A stretch of DNA of 56,799 nt, taken from NCBI GenBank assembly GCA_013288815.1, contig JABDBD010000014.1, positions 1-56,799 of the forward strand, given 5' to 3'. Origin of the DNA: Gammaproteobacteria bacterium. GTDB taxonomy: Bacteria; Pseudomonadota; Gammaproteobacteria; DSM-16500. Under the pieces are notes generated by a model. That model was not told where the DNA came from, did not search any database, and saw only the letters and a list, made by a program, of their open reading frames with translations. The translations under genes and the position numbers were made by a program. Below, piece by piece: positions 47,762 to 56,265 of the stretch; position 1 is the stretch's first letter; the number at the start of each line of letters is the position of its first letter.

Positions 47762-48220
47762 ATGGCTATACTTAACCATCGTAATGGCCCGAGACGGCCT
47801 ATGTCTGATATCAATGTTGTTCCCTTCATTGATGTGATGTTGGTATTGTTAGTTATTTTTATGATAACAACTCCTTTACTCACGCAAGGCGTCAAAATTG
47901 ATTTACCTAAAACTGACGCTAAGGCGATTCCTCCTTCCCAAAAAGAACCTCTTATTGTCACAGTCGATGCAGCAGGAAATTATTATCTCAATACGTCGGA
48001 CAAGCCCAATCAACCCATTACTGCACGTACCTTGAATTATCTTGCCTCAACACAGTTAACGACAGGCACGAATGCTGAAGAGCAGCGTCCAGTGCTCGTA
48101 CGTGGAGACAATAACGTAAACTATGGAAAAATTGTCGAGGCAATGGTGCTGCTTCAACAGGCGGGCGCCAAAACGGTAGGGTTAATCACTCAACCAACTG
48201 TGGCTCATCCTACGAATTAA
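47762..48220 (+). CDS. tolR: Tol-Pal system protein TolR
   Basis: TolR is a single-pass inner-membrane ExbD-family protein. The 152 residues include the N-terminal MSDINVVPFIDVMLVLLVIFMITTPLL, where the Asp in the membrane segment is the proton-coupling residue, followed by a periplasmic domain ending in VEAMVLLQQAGAKTVGLIT. Gaps are 2 bp to tolQ and 10 bp to tolA. Confidence 0.96.
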   Translation: MAILNHRNGPRRPMSDINVVPFIDVMLVLLVIFMITTPLLTQGVKIDLPKTDAKAIPPSQKEPLIVTVDAAGNYYLNTSDKPNQPITARTLNYLASTQLTTGTNAEEQRPVLVRGDNNVNYGKIVEAMVLLQQAGAKTVGLITQPTVAHPTN

Positions 48221-48230
48221 AGGTGAAAGC

Positions 48231-49058
48231 GTGGTGCAAAAACAGTATAGTCCAGCCTTTTTTTTCTCTTTGATACTGCATTTTGTCGTATTATTTCTTC
48301 TGATCGTCAGCTTTGAATTCAGCAGTCAAATGCCCGTTGTTGAGAATTCTGATAAAAATATGAAAGTGATTAGTGCGGTAGTCATGGATAATCCTTTAGC
48401 GACGCCTATTAGTGTGCCATCGCCAACAATAGAAGATAAGTTAGATAAAGTGATACCTCCTACTACCGTTACAAAGCCGACTATCAAAGCGCCTAAGCCT
48501 GTTACTTTAAAACAGAAAATAGATTTGCAACAAAAAACGATAGCCATTAAAGAGAAGCGCAAAAAACAATTGGCAGAACAACAAATCGAGAAACAACTAT
48601 TGGCTGATCTGAAAAATCAAACTGTATTGCAAAAGAAAGCGAAACAAAAATCAATAGAAGCCGCATTCGCAAAAGAGTTAAAAGAGCAAACAGCAAAAAC
48701 CTTGCAACATCAAATACGTCAAGAGCAAGAACGTATCGCTGGAGCCAAAGTGCAGGGTGAGGTTAATAAATATAAAGCACTTATTTTGCAGGCTATTAGT
48801 CAAAAATGGTTAGTGCCTGTAGGAGTAGATAAAAAATTATATACGGACTTGCTTATTCGCGTGGCACCGGGAGGTGCGGTGTTGGATGTACAAATTACTA
48901 AAAGTAGCGGAAATGTAGCATTAGATCGTTCTGCGCGAGATGCTGTTTTTAAAGCGTCCCCATTACCAGTTCCAAATAATGAGGATGGATTTGATCAATT
49001 TCGACAGTTTGCTTTACGTGTAAAACCTGAGAATGTTATGGTTGGGAATGTTGAATGA
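48231..49058 (+). CDS. tolA: Tol-Pal system protein TolA, short form
   Basis: TolA links the inner-membrane motor to TolB and Pal. The protein has a single N-terminal membrane segment (FFFSLILHFVVLFLLIVSF), a Lys/Gln-rich coiled coil (about 90-170) and a C-terminal TonB/TolA domain with YTDLLIRVAPGGAVLDVQITKSSGNVALDRSARDAVFKASPLPVP. At 275 residues it is shorter than E. coli TolA (421), mainly in the coiled-coil arm. It starts at GTG 48231 with AGGTGAA upstream. Confidence 0.92.
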   Translation: MVQKQYSPAFFFSLILHFVVLFLLIVSFEFSSQMPVVENSDKNMKVISAVVMDNPLATPISVPSPTIEDKLDKVIPPTTVTKPTIKAPKPVTLKQKIDLQQKTIAIKEKRKKQLAEQQIEKQLLADLKNQTVLQKKAKQKSIEAAFAKELKEQTAKTLQHQIRQEQERIAGAKVQGEVNKYKALILQAISQKWLVPVGVDKKLYTDLLIRVAPGGAVLDVQITKSSGNVALDRSARDAVFKASPLPVPNNEDGFDQFRQFALRVKPENVMVGNVE

Positions 49059-49085
49059 TTGATTTTATCAAGCATGGAGGAAAGC

Positions 49086-50579
49086 ATGCTAGCATTTCTT
49101 ATTTTTTTTATTTGCATCATGCTTATCATTGCGCTAACTTTTTTGTTGTATGAGCAAAATAGTCAATATCGTATTTTAAATAAAAAATTTAAAACCATTC
49201 AAAAGCAATTACAAACTGAAATGGAAGAGCGTTCTAAGTATACAAATGAGTTGTCAGATTTAAAAACAAATCTTAATCAAAATATTTTGCATGATTACGT
49301 TACGGGATTGCCGGGTAAGAAAATATTTGTGGATCGTTTGAATCAGGCATTGAGTTTGAGTAAGCGTCATCAGTTGATATTTGTTATTGTATATTTAGAA
49401 ATTGATGAATTTAAAATGATAGATAATGTTTTTGGGGAGCAGGCTGGTGAGTTGGTATTAAAGGAGCTTGTTCTGCGCATTTCGTCCTGTACTCGAAAAG
49501 TCGATACTCTCAGCCGCTTTGATGATAATCTTTTTGTTTTATTACTTCCTTTGTTAGCAAAAGCAGAAGCCGCGGTGTATGTTGTTCAACGATTGTTTGA
49601 TGTTATTTCTGAGCCATTTCATGTATTAAAACACGAATTGTATATATCCGCGAACATAGGAATAAGTGCATATCCTCATGATGGCGAAGATGAAAAAATA
49701 CTTTTAAATAACGCGGACGTAGCCCTGCAGCAAGCAAAATTGCAAGGAAAAAATATTTATCAATTTTATCGTTCTGAAATGTATGCCTTGAGTAAACGAG
49801 AAGTTATTTTAAATTCTGGCTTGCGTGGCGATTCAGTTTATCAGGAATTTGTCATTTACTATCAACCCGTGATCCATGCTGAAACCAAACAAATTTTGGG
49901 AATGGAAGCGCTGTTGCGGTGGCAGCATCCAGATTTGGGGCTGGTTGGTCCATTTGAATTTTTACTTTTGGCTGAAAATAATGGAACGATTATTCCAATT
50001 GGCGAATGGGTATTGCGAAGCGCTTGCCAACAATTCCAGCAGTGGAAACAAATGAATTTTCATCTAGGACATGTCTCTGTAAATGTATCTATGCGGCAGC
50101 TTGAAAATCCTCACTTTACATTTAAAGTTTCTCAAATTCTTCAGGAAATTAATTTAAGTCCATCAGAGTTAGTGTTGGATATTTCAGAAAATTTGTTAAT
50201 ACCACGGCTAAGTCTAATTGAAAAAACATTGCATATGCTAAAACATTTGGGGGTGCGAATTGCTATTGATGATTTTGGTGCGGGAAATTTATCCCTCAAA
50301 AACTTAAGAAAATTCTCTATAGATTATTTAAAAATTGATGGCTCTCTAATTCAAGATATGACGATAAATAAAGAAAGCGAAGCGATTGTTAAAATGATTA
50401 TTGCGTTGGCGAGCAGTTTGCAAATTTCTACCATTGCTGAAGGTGTTGAAACAGTTAAACAAAAAGAATTATTGCAAGCAAACGGATGTTTTTTCATGCA
50501 GGGATTTTTATTTAGCGTGCCACGGGTGGCAACAGATTTTAGTGTTGAGATGTTGGATAAAATCTGCAAATCTATTTAA
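49086..50579 (+). CDS. Membrane-bound degenerate GGDEF / EAL protein
   Basis: From ATG 49086, behind GGAGGAAA, the 497-residue protein has one membrane helix (MLAFLIFFICIMLIIALTFLL), a coiled-coil stretch and GGDEF then EAL domains. The GGDEF active site is replaced by DDNLF (residues 146-150), so cyclase activity is unlikely. The EAL domain keeps MEALLRW (Glu274), DISENLL, AIDDFGAG, LKIDGS and AEGVET, so c-di-GMP phosphodiesterase or binding is plausible. It sits between tolA and tolB, an unusual place, and could couple c-di-GMP to envelope or motility control. The earlier in-frame TTG 49059 lacks a ribosome site. Confidence 0.9.
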   Translation: MLAFLIFFICIMLIIALTFLLYEQNSQYRILNKKFKTIQKQLQTEMEERSKYTNELSDLKTNLNQNILHDYVTGLPGKKIFVDRLNQALSLSKRHQLIFVIVYLEIDEFKMIDNVFGEQAGELVLKELVLRISSCTRKVDTLSRFDDNLFVLLLPLLAKAEAAVYVVQRLFDVISEPFHVLKHELYISANIGISAYPHDGEDEKILLNNADVALQQAKLQGKNIYQFYRSEMYALSKREVILNSGLRGDSVYQEFVIYYQPVIHAETKQILGMEALLRWQHPDLGLVGPFEFLLLAENNGTIIPIGEWVLRSACQQFQQWKQMNFHLGHVSVNVSMRQLENPHFTFKVSQILQEINLSPSELVLDISENLLIPRLSLIEKTLHMLKHLGVRIAIDDFGAGNLSLKNLRKFSIDYLKIDGSLIQDMTINKESEAIVKMIIALASSLQISTIAEGVETVKQKELLQANGCFFMQGFLFSVPRVATDFSVEMLDKICKSI

Positions 50580-50653
50580 CCTAAATCCGGCAGTTAAGGT
50601 CGCATTTTTTATTCTTATTCGTTAAGCTATACGCTAGTTAATGGAGGTGTTCA

Positions 50654-51976
50654 ATGATGCGTAAATTATTTTTTATAGCAGTCGTATTAAGCTTTATCAT
50701 TTCAAATCGTGCATTTGCGCTATTAAATTTAGAATTAACTCGCGGTGTCGAAGGTGCTGTGCCCATTGCCATTTCTGCTTTCGGCGGAGAGGCCCAATCT
50801 GCTCCAGAAGATATATCTGCGATTGTGACAAGCGATTTAAAGAATAGTGGCCGTTTTAAAGTATTTGGTCGAGATGTTTTAAGTCAGTCTCCAAGTGATG
50901 TTGAACAAGTACAGTATCACTATTTTCGTGATTTAGGTGCTGATAAGTTAGTGATTGGAAAAGTGCAATCTCTTGGGGGGGATCGTTATCAGGTCAACTT
51001 TGAATTATTAGATGTTTTTAAAGGAAAAGAAGAAGGCCAAGGATCGCAATCTATTGTACTAAAAGATAAATTCTCAGTTTCAGGCCGTCAGCTAAGACCT
51101 TTAGCGCATCATATTAGTGATCTGATTTACCAACAAATTTTAGGTGTTAAAGGCATTTTTTCAACACGGTTAGCGTATGTTTTGGTACAGCGCCCAAGCA
51201 ATATGCCTGCACGGTATATACTAGAAGTATCAGATCAAGATGGTTATAACTCTCATCCACTATTATCTTCTACTGATCCTATCATGTCACCCGCATGGTC
51301 CCCAGACGGGAAGCGTATTGCGTATGTTTCATTTGAGAATAAACGAGCTTCTATCTATGTTGAAGAGGTGAGTAATGGTTCGCGTCATGTTGTGAGTCAA
51401 TTTAATGGTATTAATGGAGCGCCAGCTTGGTCGCGTGATGGTAGAAAGCTCGCTATAGTATTATCCAAAGATGGATCACCCAATATTTATATATTGGATC
51501 TAGCTTCTCAACAATTGACCCAATTAACGCATGATTGGTCTATTAACACAGAGCCTGCATGGTCTCCAGATGGTAGAAATTTAGTTTTTACTTCAAATCG
51601 AGGTGGTGCTCCTCAAATTTATCAATTGAATCCAGCAACAAGGGCTGTTTCTCGGTTGAGCTATGATGGTGATTATAATGCTAGAGCATCTTATACATCA
51701 GATGGTCAACATATAGCTATGTTACATCGTCAAAACGGGATCTTTAATATTGGTATTTTGGATTTAGATTCTGGACAATTCCGTTTGCTAACAAGCTCTG
51801 GCATCGATAATGAGTCACCCAGTATAGCGCCGAATGGTAGCATGGTTCTATTTGGTACGTTATACAATGGCCAGAGTGTGTTAGGAATGGTGTCGAATGA
51901 TGGCAAAGTTCAGTTACGCTTGCCTGAACGAAATGGTGAAGTGCAAGATCCTGCATGGTCGCCATTTCTAACTTGA
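50654..51976 (+). CDS. tolB: Tol-Pal system beta-propeller protein TolB
   Basis: TolB is a periplasmic protein that binds Pal and TolA. The 440 residues begin with a signal peptide ([22 protein letters not shown]), then the N-terminal domain ([26 protein letters not shown]), then the PD40/WD40-like propeller repeats ([45 protein letters not shown]). GGAGGTG precedes the ATG. It continues the tol operon, separated from the EAL gene by 74 bp. Confidence 0.96.
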   Translation: MMRKLFFIAVVLSFIISNRAFALLNLELTRGVEGAVPIAISAFGGEAQSAPEDISAIVTSDLKNSGRFKVFGRDVLSQSPSDVEQVQYHYFRDLGADKLVIGKVQSLGGDRYQVNFELLDVFKGKEEGQGSQSIVLKDKFSVSGRQLRPLAHHISDLIYQQILGVKGIFSTRLAYVLVQRPSNMPARYILEVSDQDGYNSHPLLSSTDPIMSPAWSPDGKRIAYVSFENKRASIYVEEVSNGSRHVVSQFNGINGAPAWSRDGRKLAIVLSKDGSPNIYILDLASQQLTQLTHDWSINTEPAWSPDGRNLVFTSNRGGAPQIYQLNPATRAVSRLSYDGDYNARASYTSDGQHIAMLHRQNGIFNIGILDLDSGQFRLLTSSGIDNESPSIAPNGSMVLFGTLYNGQSVLGMVSNDGKVQLRLPERNGEVQDPAWSPFLT

Positions 51977-52109
51977 TAATCGTGTGGCGGCTTTAAAAAA
52001 TCTGTAGTAACATTGGCTCTCACTTAAAGTCTACTGCGAACGATTAATGCGCTGAATTTTGTGTCTTCAACATGTTAATCGATCTCGCGACATCCGTAAT
52101 CGCCGAGTT

Positions 52110-52118
52110 TGGTAAAAT
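52110..52118 (+). promoter_or_regulatory. Possible extended -10 promoter for pal
   Basis: TGGTAAAAT is an extended -10 (TGnTAAAAT) 32 bp before the pal ATG. The downstream bases AAAGTCATTCTAAA resemble the promoter-like site upstream of the U-box operon. No strong -35 is seen. It lies within the 173-bp gap after tolB, where no terminator is evident. Confidence 0.3.
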
Positions 52119-52149
52119 AAAGTCATTCTAAAGGTAAAGGGAGAAATAT

Positions 52150-52671
52150 ATGAAAGTAAAACAACTTGCTCAACTGCTACTGATAAGCTGTGCAATTCTA
52201 GGACTTGCTGCATGTTCTTCAATGAAAAAACATTCTGGACAAGGTTCTGAAGATGCTGCCAACGGCGGTGTGGAGACTTATGGTGCTGGCGATAGTAGTA
52301 ATTTTGGCGGCGACAATATGAGTCCTGCTCAGCTATTAGCTAAGCGTGTTTATTATTTTGATTTTGACAGAAGTGAAGTTAAGGATAGTGAAAAGCCAGC
52401 CATTATCGCAAACGCTGATCACTTAGTTGCAAATTCTCATGCAAAAGTATTATTGGAAGGCCATACAGATCCACGTGGTAGCCGAGAATATAATGTTGCA
52501 TTAGGCGAACGTCGTGCAAAAGCTGTTGCTAATCTGATGGAGTCAAAGGGAGTTAGACCAGACCAAGTGCGTGTAATTAGTTATGGAGCAGAACGATTGG
52601 CGGTCCCTGGTCGAACAGAAGAGGATTACCAACAAGATCGTCGTGCTGCATTGGTCTATCTTCAAAAATAA
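52150..52671 (+). CDS. pal: Peptidoglycan-associated lipoprotein Pal
   Basis: Pal anchors the outer membrane to peptidoglycan. The 173 residues have a lipoprotein signal peptide with lipobox GLAAC (lipidated Cys22), a Ser/Gly-rich linker, and an OmpA-like domain: VYYFDFDRSEV, LEGHTDPRGSREYNVALGERRAKAV and VISYGAERLAVPG. The Asp/Arg of the DPRGSREYN block bind diaminopimelate. AAGGGAG precedes the ATG. cpoB follows after 136 bp. Confidence 0.97.
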   Translation: MKVKQLAQLLLISCAILGLAACSSMKKHSGQGSEDAANGGVETYGAGDSSNFGGDNMSPAQLLAKRVYYFDFDRSEVKDSEKPAIIANADHLVANSHAKVLLEGHTDPRGSREYNVALGERRAKAVANLMESKGVRPDQVRVISYGAERLAVPGRTEEDYQQDRRAALVYLQK

Positions 52672-52807
52672 GTAAGGTTAGGATCTATTGACCCTAATAA
52701 AACCGCGAGAATGCTGTACCTGTATCGTCCTGGCTTTGTGTTTGGTTGAGATGTGCAAAGTGGCGGGGTTCTCGCTTTATCGTTCGCGTAAATTCGCGAG
52801 GAATATT

Positions 52808-53791
52808 ATGTTCATATCAAAATTAAAGCAGATTTTTGTTTTTACTCTGTGTATCGTCAGTTTTACTAATGGGTTTGCTCATGAGGCACCAGTTTACGAT
52901 GTGGATAATTACCCTCCGCAATTTGACGGACAAGAGGATAGTAGTACATCTTCGTCAGTCCCGCGGGTTGCGCCGACAGATATGCCCGAAGCACCAAAAG
53001 CTCAGTCTGATGCGGATCAACAAACTTCATCTTATGTACCAGATCCATCGCTTAGTGTAGAGCAGCGCGTAGCCCGTTTAGAACAGCAAATTAATAATGT
53101 ACTGCATTCCGATGTGACAACTAAAATGGATGCGGTTCAAGCTGATATGCAATTGCTGCGTGGCCAAATTGAAGAATTAACCCATCAAATTCAACAACTA
53201 CAAACACAGCAAAAATCAATGTATTCAGACTTGGATAAACGTATACATCGCCCAGCTACGGATTTGACAGAACCCGCTTCTGAAGCTCCAAAAACGGAAG
53301 CAGATGACACTATTCCAGATACTTCAAGCACTAAATTAAAAATGGCTCCTGCTGCTAACCTAAAATCAGCTAAAGCGAGCGCTGCTGCGGATCAACCCAG
53401 CGTTGCAGAAGAGCAAGCAATTTATCAGTCAGCTTATAGTTTAATTAAAGCAAAAAAGTATAGTCAGGCAGCTTCAGCGTTACAGAAAATGCTCCAGAAA
53501 TATCCGTCAGGACAGTCTGCTGGTAATGCTCATTATTGGCTTGGGGAGCTTTATGGTTTATTGGGTAAAAATGATCAAGCAGTGTCAGAGTTTGGCATAG
53601 TCGTAAAAAATTATCCAGAAAGCGCTAAGCTAGCCGATGCCCAATTAAAGCTGGGTCTGATATATGCAGCTCAGTTTAAATGGACTGATGCGAAATCATC
53701 GTTTCGATTAGTTATTAACCATTACCCAGGAACGCCTTCGGCACGCTTAGCAGCAGAACAGCTAAAACAGATTAAACAAGCAGGGCATTAG
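52808..53791 (+). CDS. cpoB: Cell division coordinator CpoB (YbgF)
   Basis: CpoB coordinates peptidoglycan synthesis with outer-membrane constriction, via TolA. From ATG 52808 it has 327 residues: a signal peptide (MFISKLKQIFVFTLCIVSFTNGFA), a Ser/Pro-rich stretch, a coiled coil (about 80-140, QINNVLHSDV... IEELTHQIQQLQTQQ) and C-terminal TPRs (YQSAYSLIKAKKYSQAASALQKML, AGNAHYWLGELYGLLGKNDQAV). A GAGGAA site supports this start. An upstream TTG in frame would extend past the signal peptide. It ends the tol-pal operon. Confidence 0.95.
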   Translation: MFISKLKQIFVFTLCIVSFTNGFAHEAPVYDVDNYPPQFDGQEDSSTSSSVPRVAPTDMPEAPKAQSDADQQTSSYVPDPSLSVEQRVARLEQQINNVLHSDVTTKMDAVQADMQLLRGQIEELTHQIQQLQTQQKSMYSDLDKRIHRPATDLTEPASEAPKTEADDTIPDTSSTKLKMAPAANLKSAKASAAADQPSVAEEQAIYQSAYSLIKAKKYSQAASALQKMLQKYPSGQSAGNAHYWLGELYGLLGKNDQAVSEFGIVVKNYPESAKLADAQLKLGLIYAAQFKWTDAKSSFRLVINHYPGTPSARLAAEQLKQIKQAGH

Positions 53792-53886
53792 ATTAGGTTC
53801 TATCTCTAAAGATGCTGTTTAACCAAATTTTTTGTGTGTTTTCAGATTAAATGAGGCAAATATTTATAGAGAGACGCTCTTGGACG

Positions 53887-53914
53887 TTGATATTTTTTTC
53901 CGAGTCTGTATCAT
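53887..53914 (+). promoter_or_regulatory. Promoter of tRNA-Lys
   Basis: TTGATA (53887-53892) and TATCAT (53909-53914) are separated by 16 bp. A GC-rich discriminator TAGCGCC follows, as in stable-RNA promoters. The tRNA starts 32 bp beyond the -10 box. This is a pattern match only, but both boxes match four or five of six consensus bases. Confidence 0.5.
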
Positions 53915-53946
53915 TAGCGCCTCTATATTAAGTAACATCCCCGTGC

Positions 53947-54022
53947 GGGCCGTTAGCTCAGTCGGTAGAGCAGCAGGCTTTTAACCTGTTGGTCCTGCGT
54001 TCGAATCGCAGACGGCCCACCA
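53947..54022 (+). tRNA. tRNA-Lys (UUU)
   Basis: The 76-nt gene folds as a full cloverleaf. Acceptor GGGCCGT pairs with ACGGCCC, D-arm GCTCAGTCGGTAGAGC, anticodon arm GCAGG-CTTTTAA-CCTGT with anticodon TTT, and T-arm CTGCG-TTCGAAT-CGCAG. A discriminator A and an encoded CCA (54020-54022) finish it. An integrase gene ends 46 bp downstream on the other strand, so the 3' end of this tRNA is the likely attachment site. Confidence 0.98.
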
Positions 54023-54068
54023 AATTAAACTAAATAAATCAAAAAGTTACAGCGTTTTTTAACTGTAC

Positions 54069-55187
54069 TTAAATTACCCTCAAAAGTCCGCGCGCGACTT
54101 TCGCGCGACTGGGTGATGCATCTGACCGTAATAAGGTAAGTGATGGTCTGGTACGACTGTCACAAACTCTGTTAGATGCTTCCCATAAGTTAAGTAGTTC
54201 AGCAGTAGAATAGTGGGTCGTAATCCTAGCCGATTTATGACCCAACAAATCTTGCCTATCTTCAAAACTTACTCCTGCTGCTCTTAACCTTCTTCCGAAG
54301 GTGTGTTTCAAATCATGTACACGTACTGAAAGGTTCACTCGCTTTCTAGCTTTCTTCCATCCAGTGTTAAGCATGCGGGTTATTGGTTTGTCTTTATAGA
54401 TAAAAACAAATTCGGAATTCTTTCCTCTTTGTCTTTCTATCACTTCTCTAGCAACTTGGTTGAGTACTACCAAGCGGTCTTCACCATTCTTAACTCGCTC
54501 ACTTGGAATGATAAAAACTGAACCAATTTCCGCGATAGGCACCTTCACTTCCCACGACCATCGTAATCTACAAATCTCGCGATCACGGCAACCGGTGTTA
54601 ACGGCAAATAAAGCCATTTCTCGCAAATGGTCAGCTAGTACTGCAAATAACCTATCTTGTTCTTCCCAATTCAATGGATACGGCTTACGGCTGTCTAGTT
54701 CGGACAATAGCTTGATTTTAGGCGGGGAAGTTAACCATGTTAATCCATGTTCATCCATCCATACGCCAGCTGCAAGATTCATTATCTGACGGACAGTTTG
54801 AAGACCATGGTTAATGGTTTTGGTTTTAACGCCTTCCTTTTGCCTTGCCTCAATAAAGCCCTGTAAAGAGCCCATGTGAACCGATTCTAAAGCTAATTTA
54901 CCAATGTAAACGTCTAGTGTTTTTAGGCACCAGGCATCTACTCTGATACTTTTTTTATGCTGATGTTCTAGCAAAAATTTAGTAGCCGCTTCCCTGAATG
55001 TACGTTTTGGTCTAATACCATATACTGAAGCTTTACGAATACTCTCTAACCGATGTACTAAGTATTTTTCCGCTTCTTCAAGCTGACTAGTGCCAGTGCT
55101 TTCGCAAATTCTGACTCCGTCGACGACTTTGTTAATATGCCAGCTGCCATATCGTTTGACGAGGCCTGGCATTTTTTTGTGTCCCAT
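54069..55187 (-). CDS. Tyrosine recombinase / phage-type integrase
   Basis: The 372-residue enzyme has an N-terminal SAM-like domain (about 60-150) and the catalytic domain. Visible active-site residues are Arg201 (GCRDREICRLRW), Lys233 (RVKNGEDRLVVLN), His291 in HDLKHTFGRR, His317 (LLGHKS) and the nucleophile Tyr326 (TTHYS). The usual second Arg (HxxR) is Lys294, as in several integrases of this subfamily, as I recall. It points towards tRNA-Lys, so integration there is likely. ATG 55187 has GGGAGAA upstream. Its first 130 bp overlap the HTH gene. Confidence 0.93.
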   Translation of the reverse strand: MGHKKMPGLVKRYGSWHINKVVDGVRICESTGTSQLEEAEKYLVHRLESIRKASVYGIRPKRTFREAATKFLLEHQHKKSIRVDAWCLKTLDVYIGKLALESVHMGSLQGFIEARQKEGVKTKTINHGLQTVRQIMNLAAGVWMDEHGLTWLTSPPKIKLLSELDSRKPYPLNWEEQDRLFAVLADHLREMALFAVNTGCRDREICRLRWSWEVKVPIAEIGSVFIIPSERVKNGEDRLVVLNQVAREVIERQRGKNSEFVFIYKDKPITRMLNTGWKKARKRVNLSVRVHDLKHTFGRRLRAAGVSFEDRQDLLGHKSARITTHYSTAELLNLWEASNRVCDSRTRPSLTLLRSDASPSRAKVARGLLRVI

Positions 55188-55390
55188 GCGTTTCTCCCAT
55201 CTCGCGCAGGACGACCGTTACGGTGCTTATAATGGTCTACCCACGCATCTAAATCAAGTCTGTCAAATGCAATACCTCGTTTCCCAATGGGGACGACAGT
55301 AAGCGATGGTTTAACTTCTTTATTAAAACGATTTTTATCCATACCTAAATACTCAGGAGCATCCCTTAATCGAATAAGACGTGCAGCCAT
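55058..55390 (-). CDS. Excisionase-like helix-turn-helix protein
   Basis: The 110-residue protein carries an N-terminal winged-helix/HTH (RLIRLRDAPEYLGMDKNRFNKEVKPSLTVVPIGKRGIAFDRLDLDAWVDHYKHRNG), of the kind that lies upstream of integrases of this type. It may control excision or integrase expression. The C-terminal half (residues 65-110) is polar and overlaps the integrase start by 130 bp, in another frame. AGAGGAG precedes the ATG. The overlap couples the two genes. Confidence 0.8.
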   Translation of the reverse strand: MAARLIRLRDAPEYLGMDKNRFNKEVKPSLTVVPIGKRGIAFDRLDLDAWVDHYKHRNGRPARDGRNAWDTKKCQASSNDMAAGILTKSSTESEFAKALALVSLKKRKNT

Positions 55391-55550
55391 ACAGATCTCC
55401 TCTTTTGAAGTTGTTTAGCTCGGTTATGTGATGGTGATTAAATTGTTAAGATTTTTATCTGCGGGAAAAATGAGCTTTTTTATCTGAGTTCTTGCAGGCA
55501 TAATAAGTTGCGCATAAGGACTATTTTTATACCTAAAGGAGACAGGTCAC

Positions 55551-55940
55551 ATGGCTAAGAAAAAGACTAAGAAGTCACCAACCAAAACCAAGGCTCAATC
55601 TTCCACATCACAGTTAAAAGCGATTACTCAGAAACAAACCAAAGTACAAATATTAAGATCGATATCAGAAGAAACTGGCTTAACGCTTAGCCAAGTTAAA
55701 AATGTTTTCACAGCCGCAGGGCACATCGCAAAATGTCATTTAATTAAAAGAGGATCAGGAGAATTTGCTGTTCCAGAAATGGCTATTAAAGTTGTGCGTA
55801 AAACCAAGCCTGCGACTAAATCACGTCAAGGTAGAAATCCGATGACAGGCGAAACTATTACTATTAAAGCTAAGCCAAAACGTGATGTTATTAAAGTAAG
55901 ACCGCTTAAATCACTCAAGGAAATTATATTGCAAGGATAA
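55551..55940 (+). CDS. HU-like DNA-binding protein with basic N-terminal tail
   Basis: The 129-residue protein has a Lys/Thr/Ser-rich tail (MAKKKTKKSPTKTKAQ...) of about 28 residues, then an HU/IHF-type fold (VQILRSISEETGLTLSQVKNVFTAAGHIAKCHL...). The DNA-binding arm GRNPMTGETITIKAKPKRDVIKVRPLKSLKE matches the HU consensus. The tail recalls histone H1-like extensions in some obligate intracellular bacteria. It is strongly translated to judge by AAAGGAGA. It lies inside the putative island and could organise island DNA. Confidence 0.82.
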   Translation: MAKKKTKKSPTKTKAQSSTSQLKAITQKQTKVQILRSISEETGLTLSQVKNVFTAAGHIAKCHLIKRGSGEFAVPEMAIKVVRKTKPATKSRQGRNPMTGETITIKAKPKRDVIKVRPLKSLKEIILQG

Positions 55941-55953
55941 AAATCTAGACTAT

Positions 55954-55980
55954 TCCGCTAGGTTTTTTTAACTTAGCGGA
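55954..55980 (+). terminator. Hairpin after the HU-like gene
   Basis: TCCGCTA (55954-55960) and TAGCGGA (55974-55980) form a 7-bp stem 13 bp beyond the stop. The T7 run lies in the loop, not after the stem, so it is an imperfect terminator; transcription may still stop here. Confidence 0.4.
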
Positions 55981-56265
55981 AATCGATTTTGATTCACTGA
56001 ATAAATCAGTAAGCATGTGTAACCTCTATTAACAAAATGAAAATTTGTCTTCATGATAAAAATTGGCTAGCCGCAATAATTTTTATGTGTTGCAGCACAT
56101 AATAATTATTGTGGGCGGTAGGATGTTATGTGCAGTAGAATAGCTAGCTCAATGAATGATCATAACTTAAGCTAAAATTACAGCACATAATATTTTGGAA
56201 TTGAGTATTAAAAATTCACCTGTAAGTGAAATTCAAGAAATTGAGATACTTACTTTCTCATTGGT
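55981..56265. repeat. Hairpin and repeated TTATGTGC motifs in a gene-free stretch
   Basis: The gap between the HU-like gene and the last gene has no coding capacity I can support. A 19-bp stem-loop spans 56071-56089 and 56096-56114, with one T/T mismatch and one G/T pair, and holds TTATGTG and CACATAA near its apex. TTATGTGC recurs at 56126-56133 and its complement GCACATAA at 56183-56190, as a second inverted pair. The pattern fits a protein-binding or recombination region. It also lies downstream of the minus-strand gene at 56266 and could act as its terminator. Confidence 0.45.

Noticed and set aside
54300..54330. HDLK in place of HDLR in the integrase as an inactivating change
   Set aside because: Several active tyrosine recombinases of this subfamily have Lys here, and all other catalytic residues are present.
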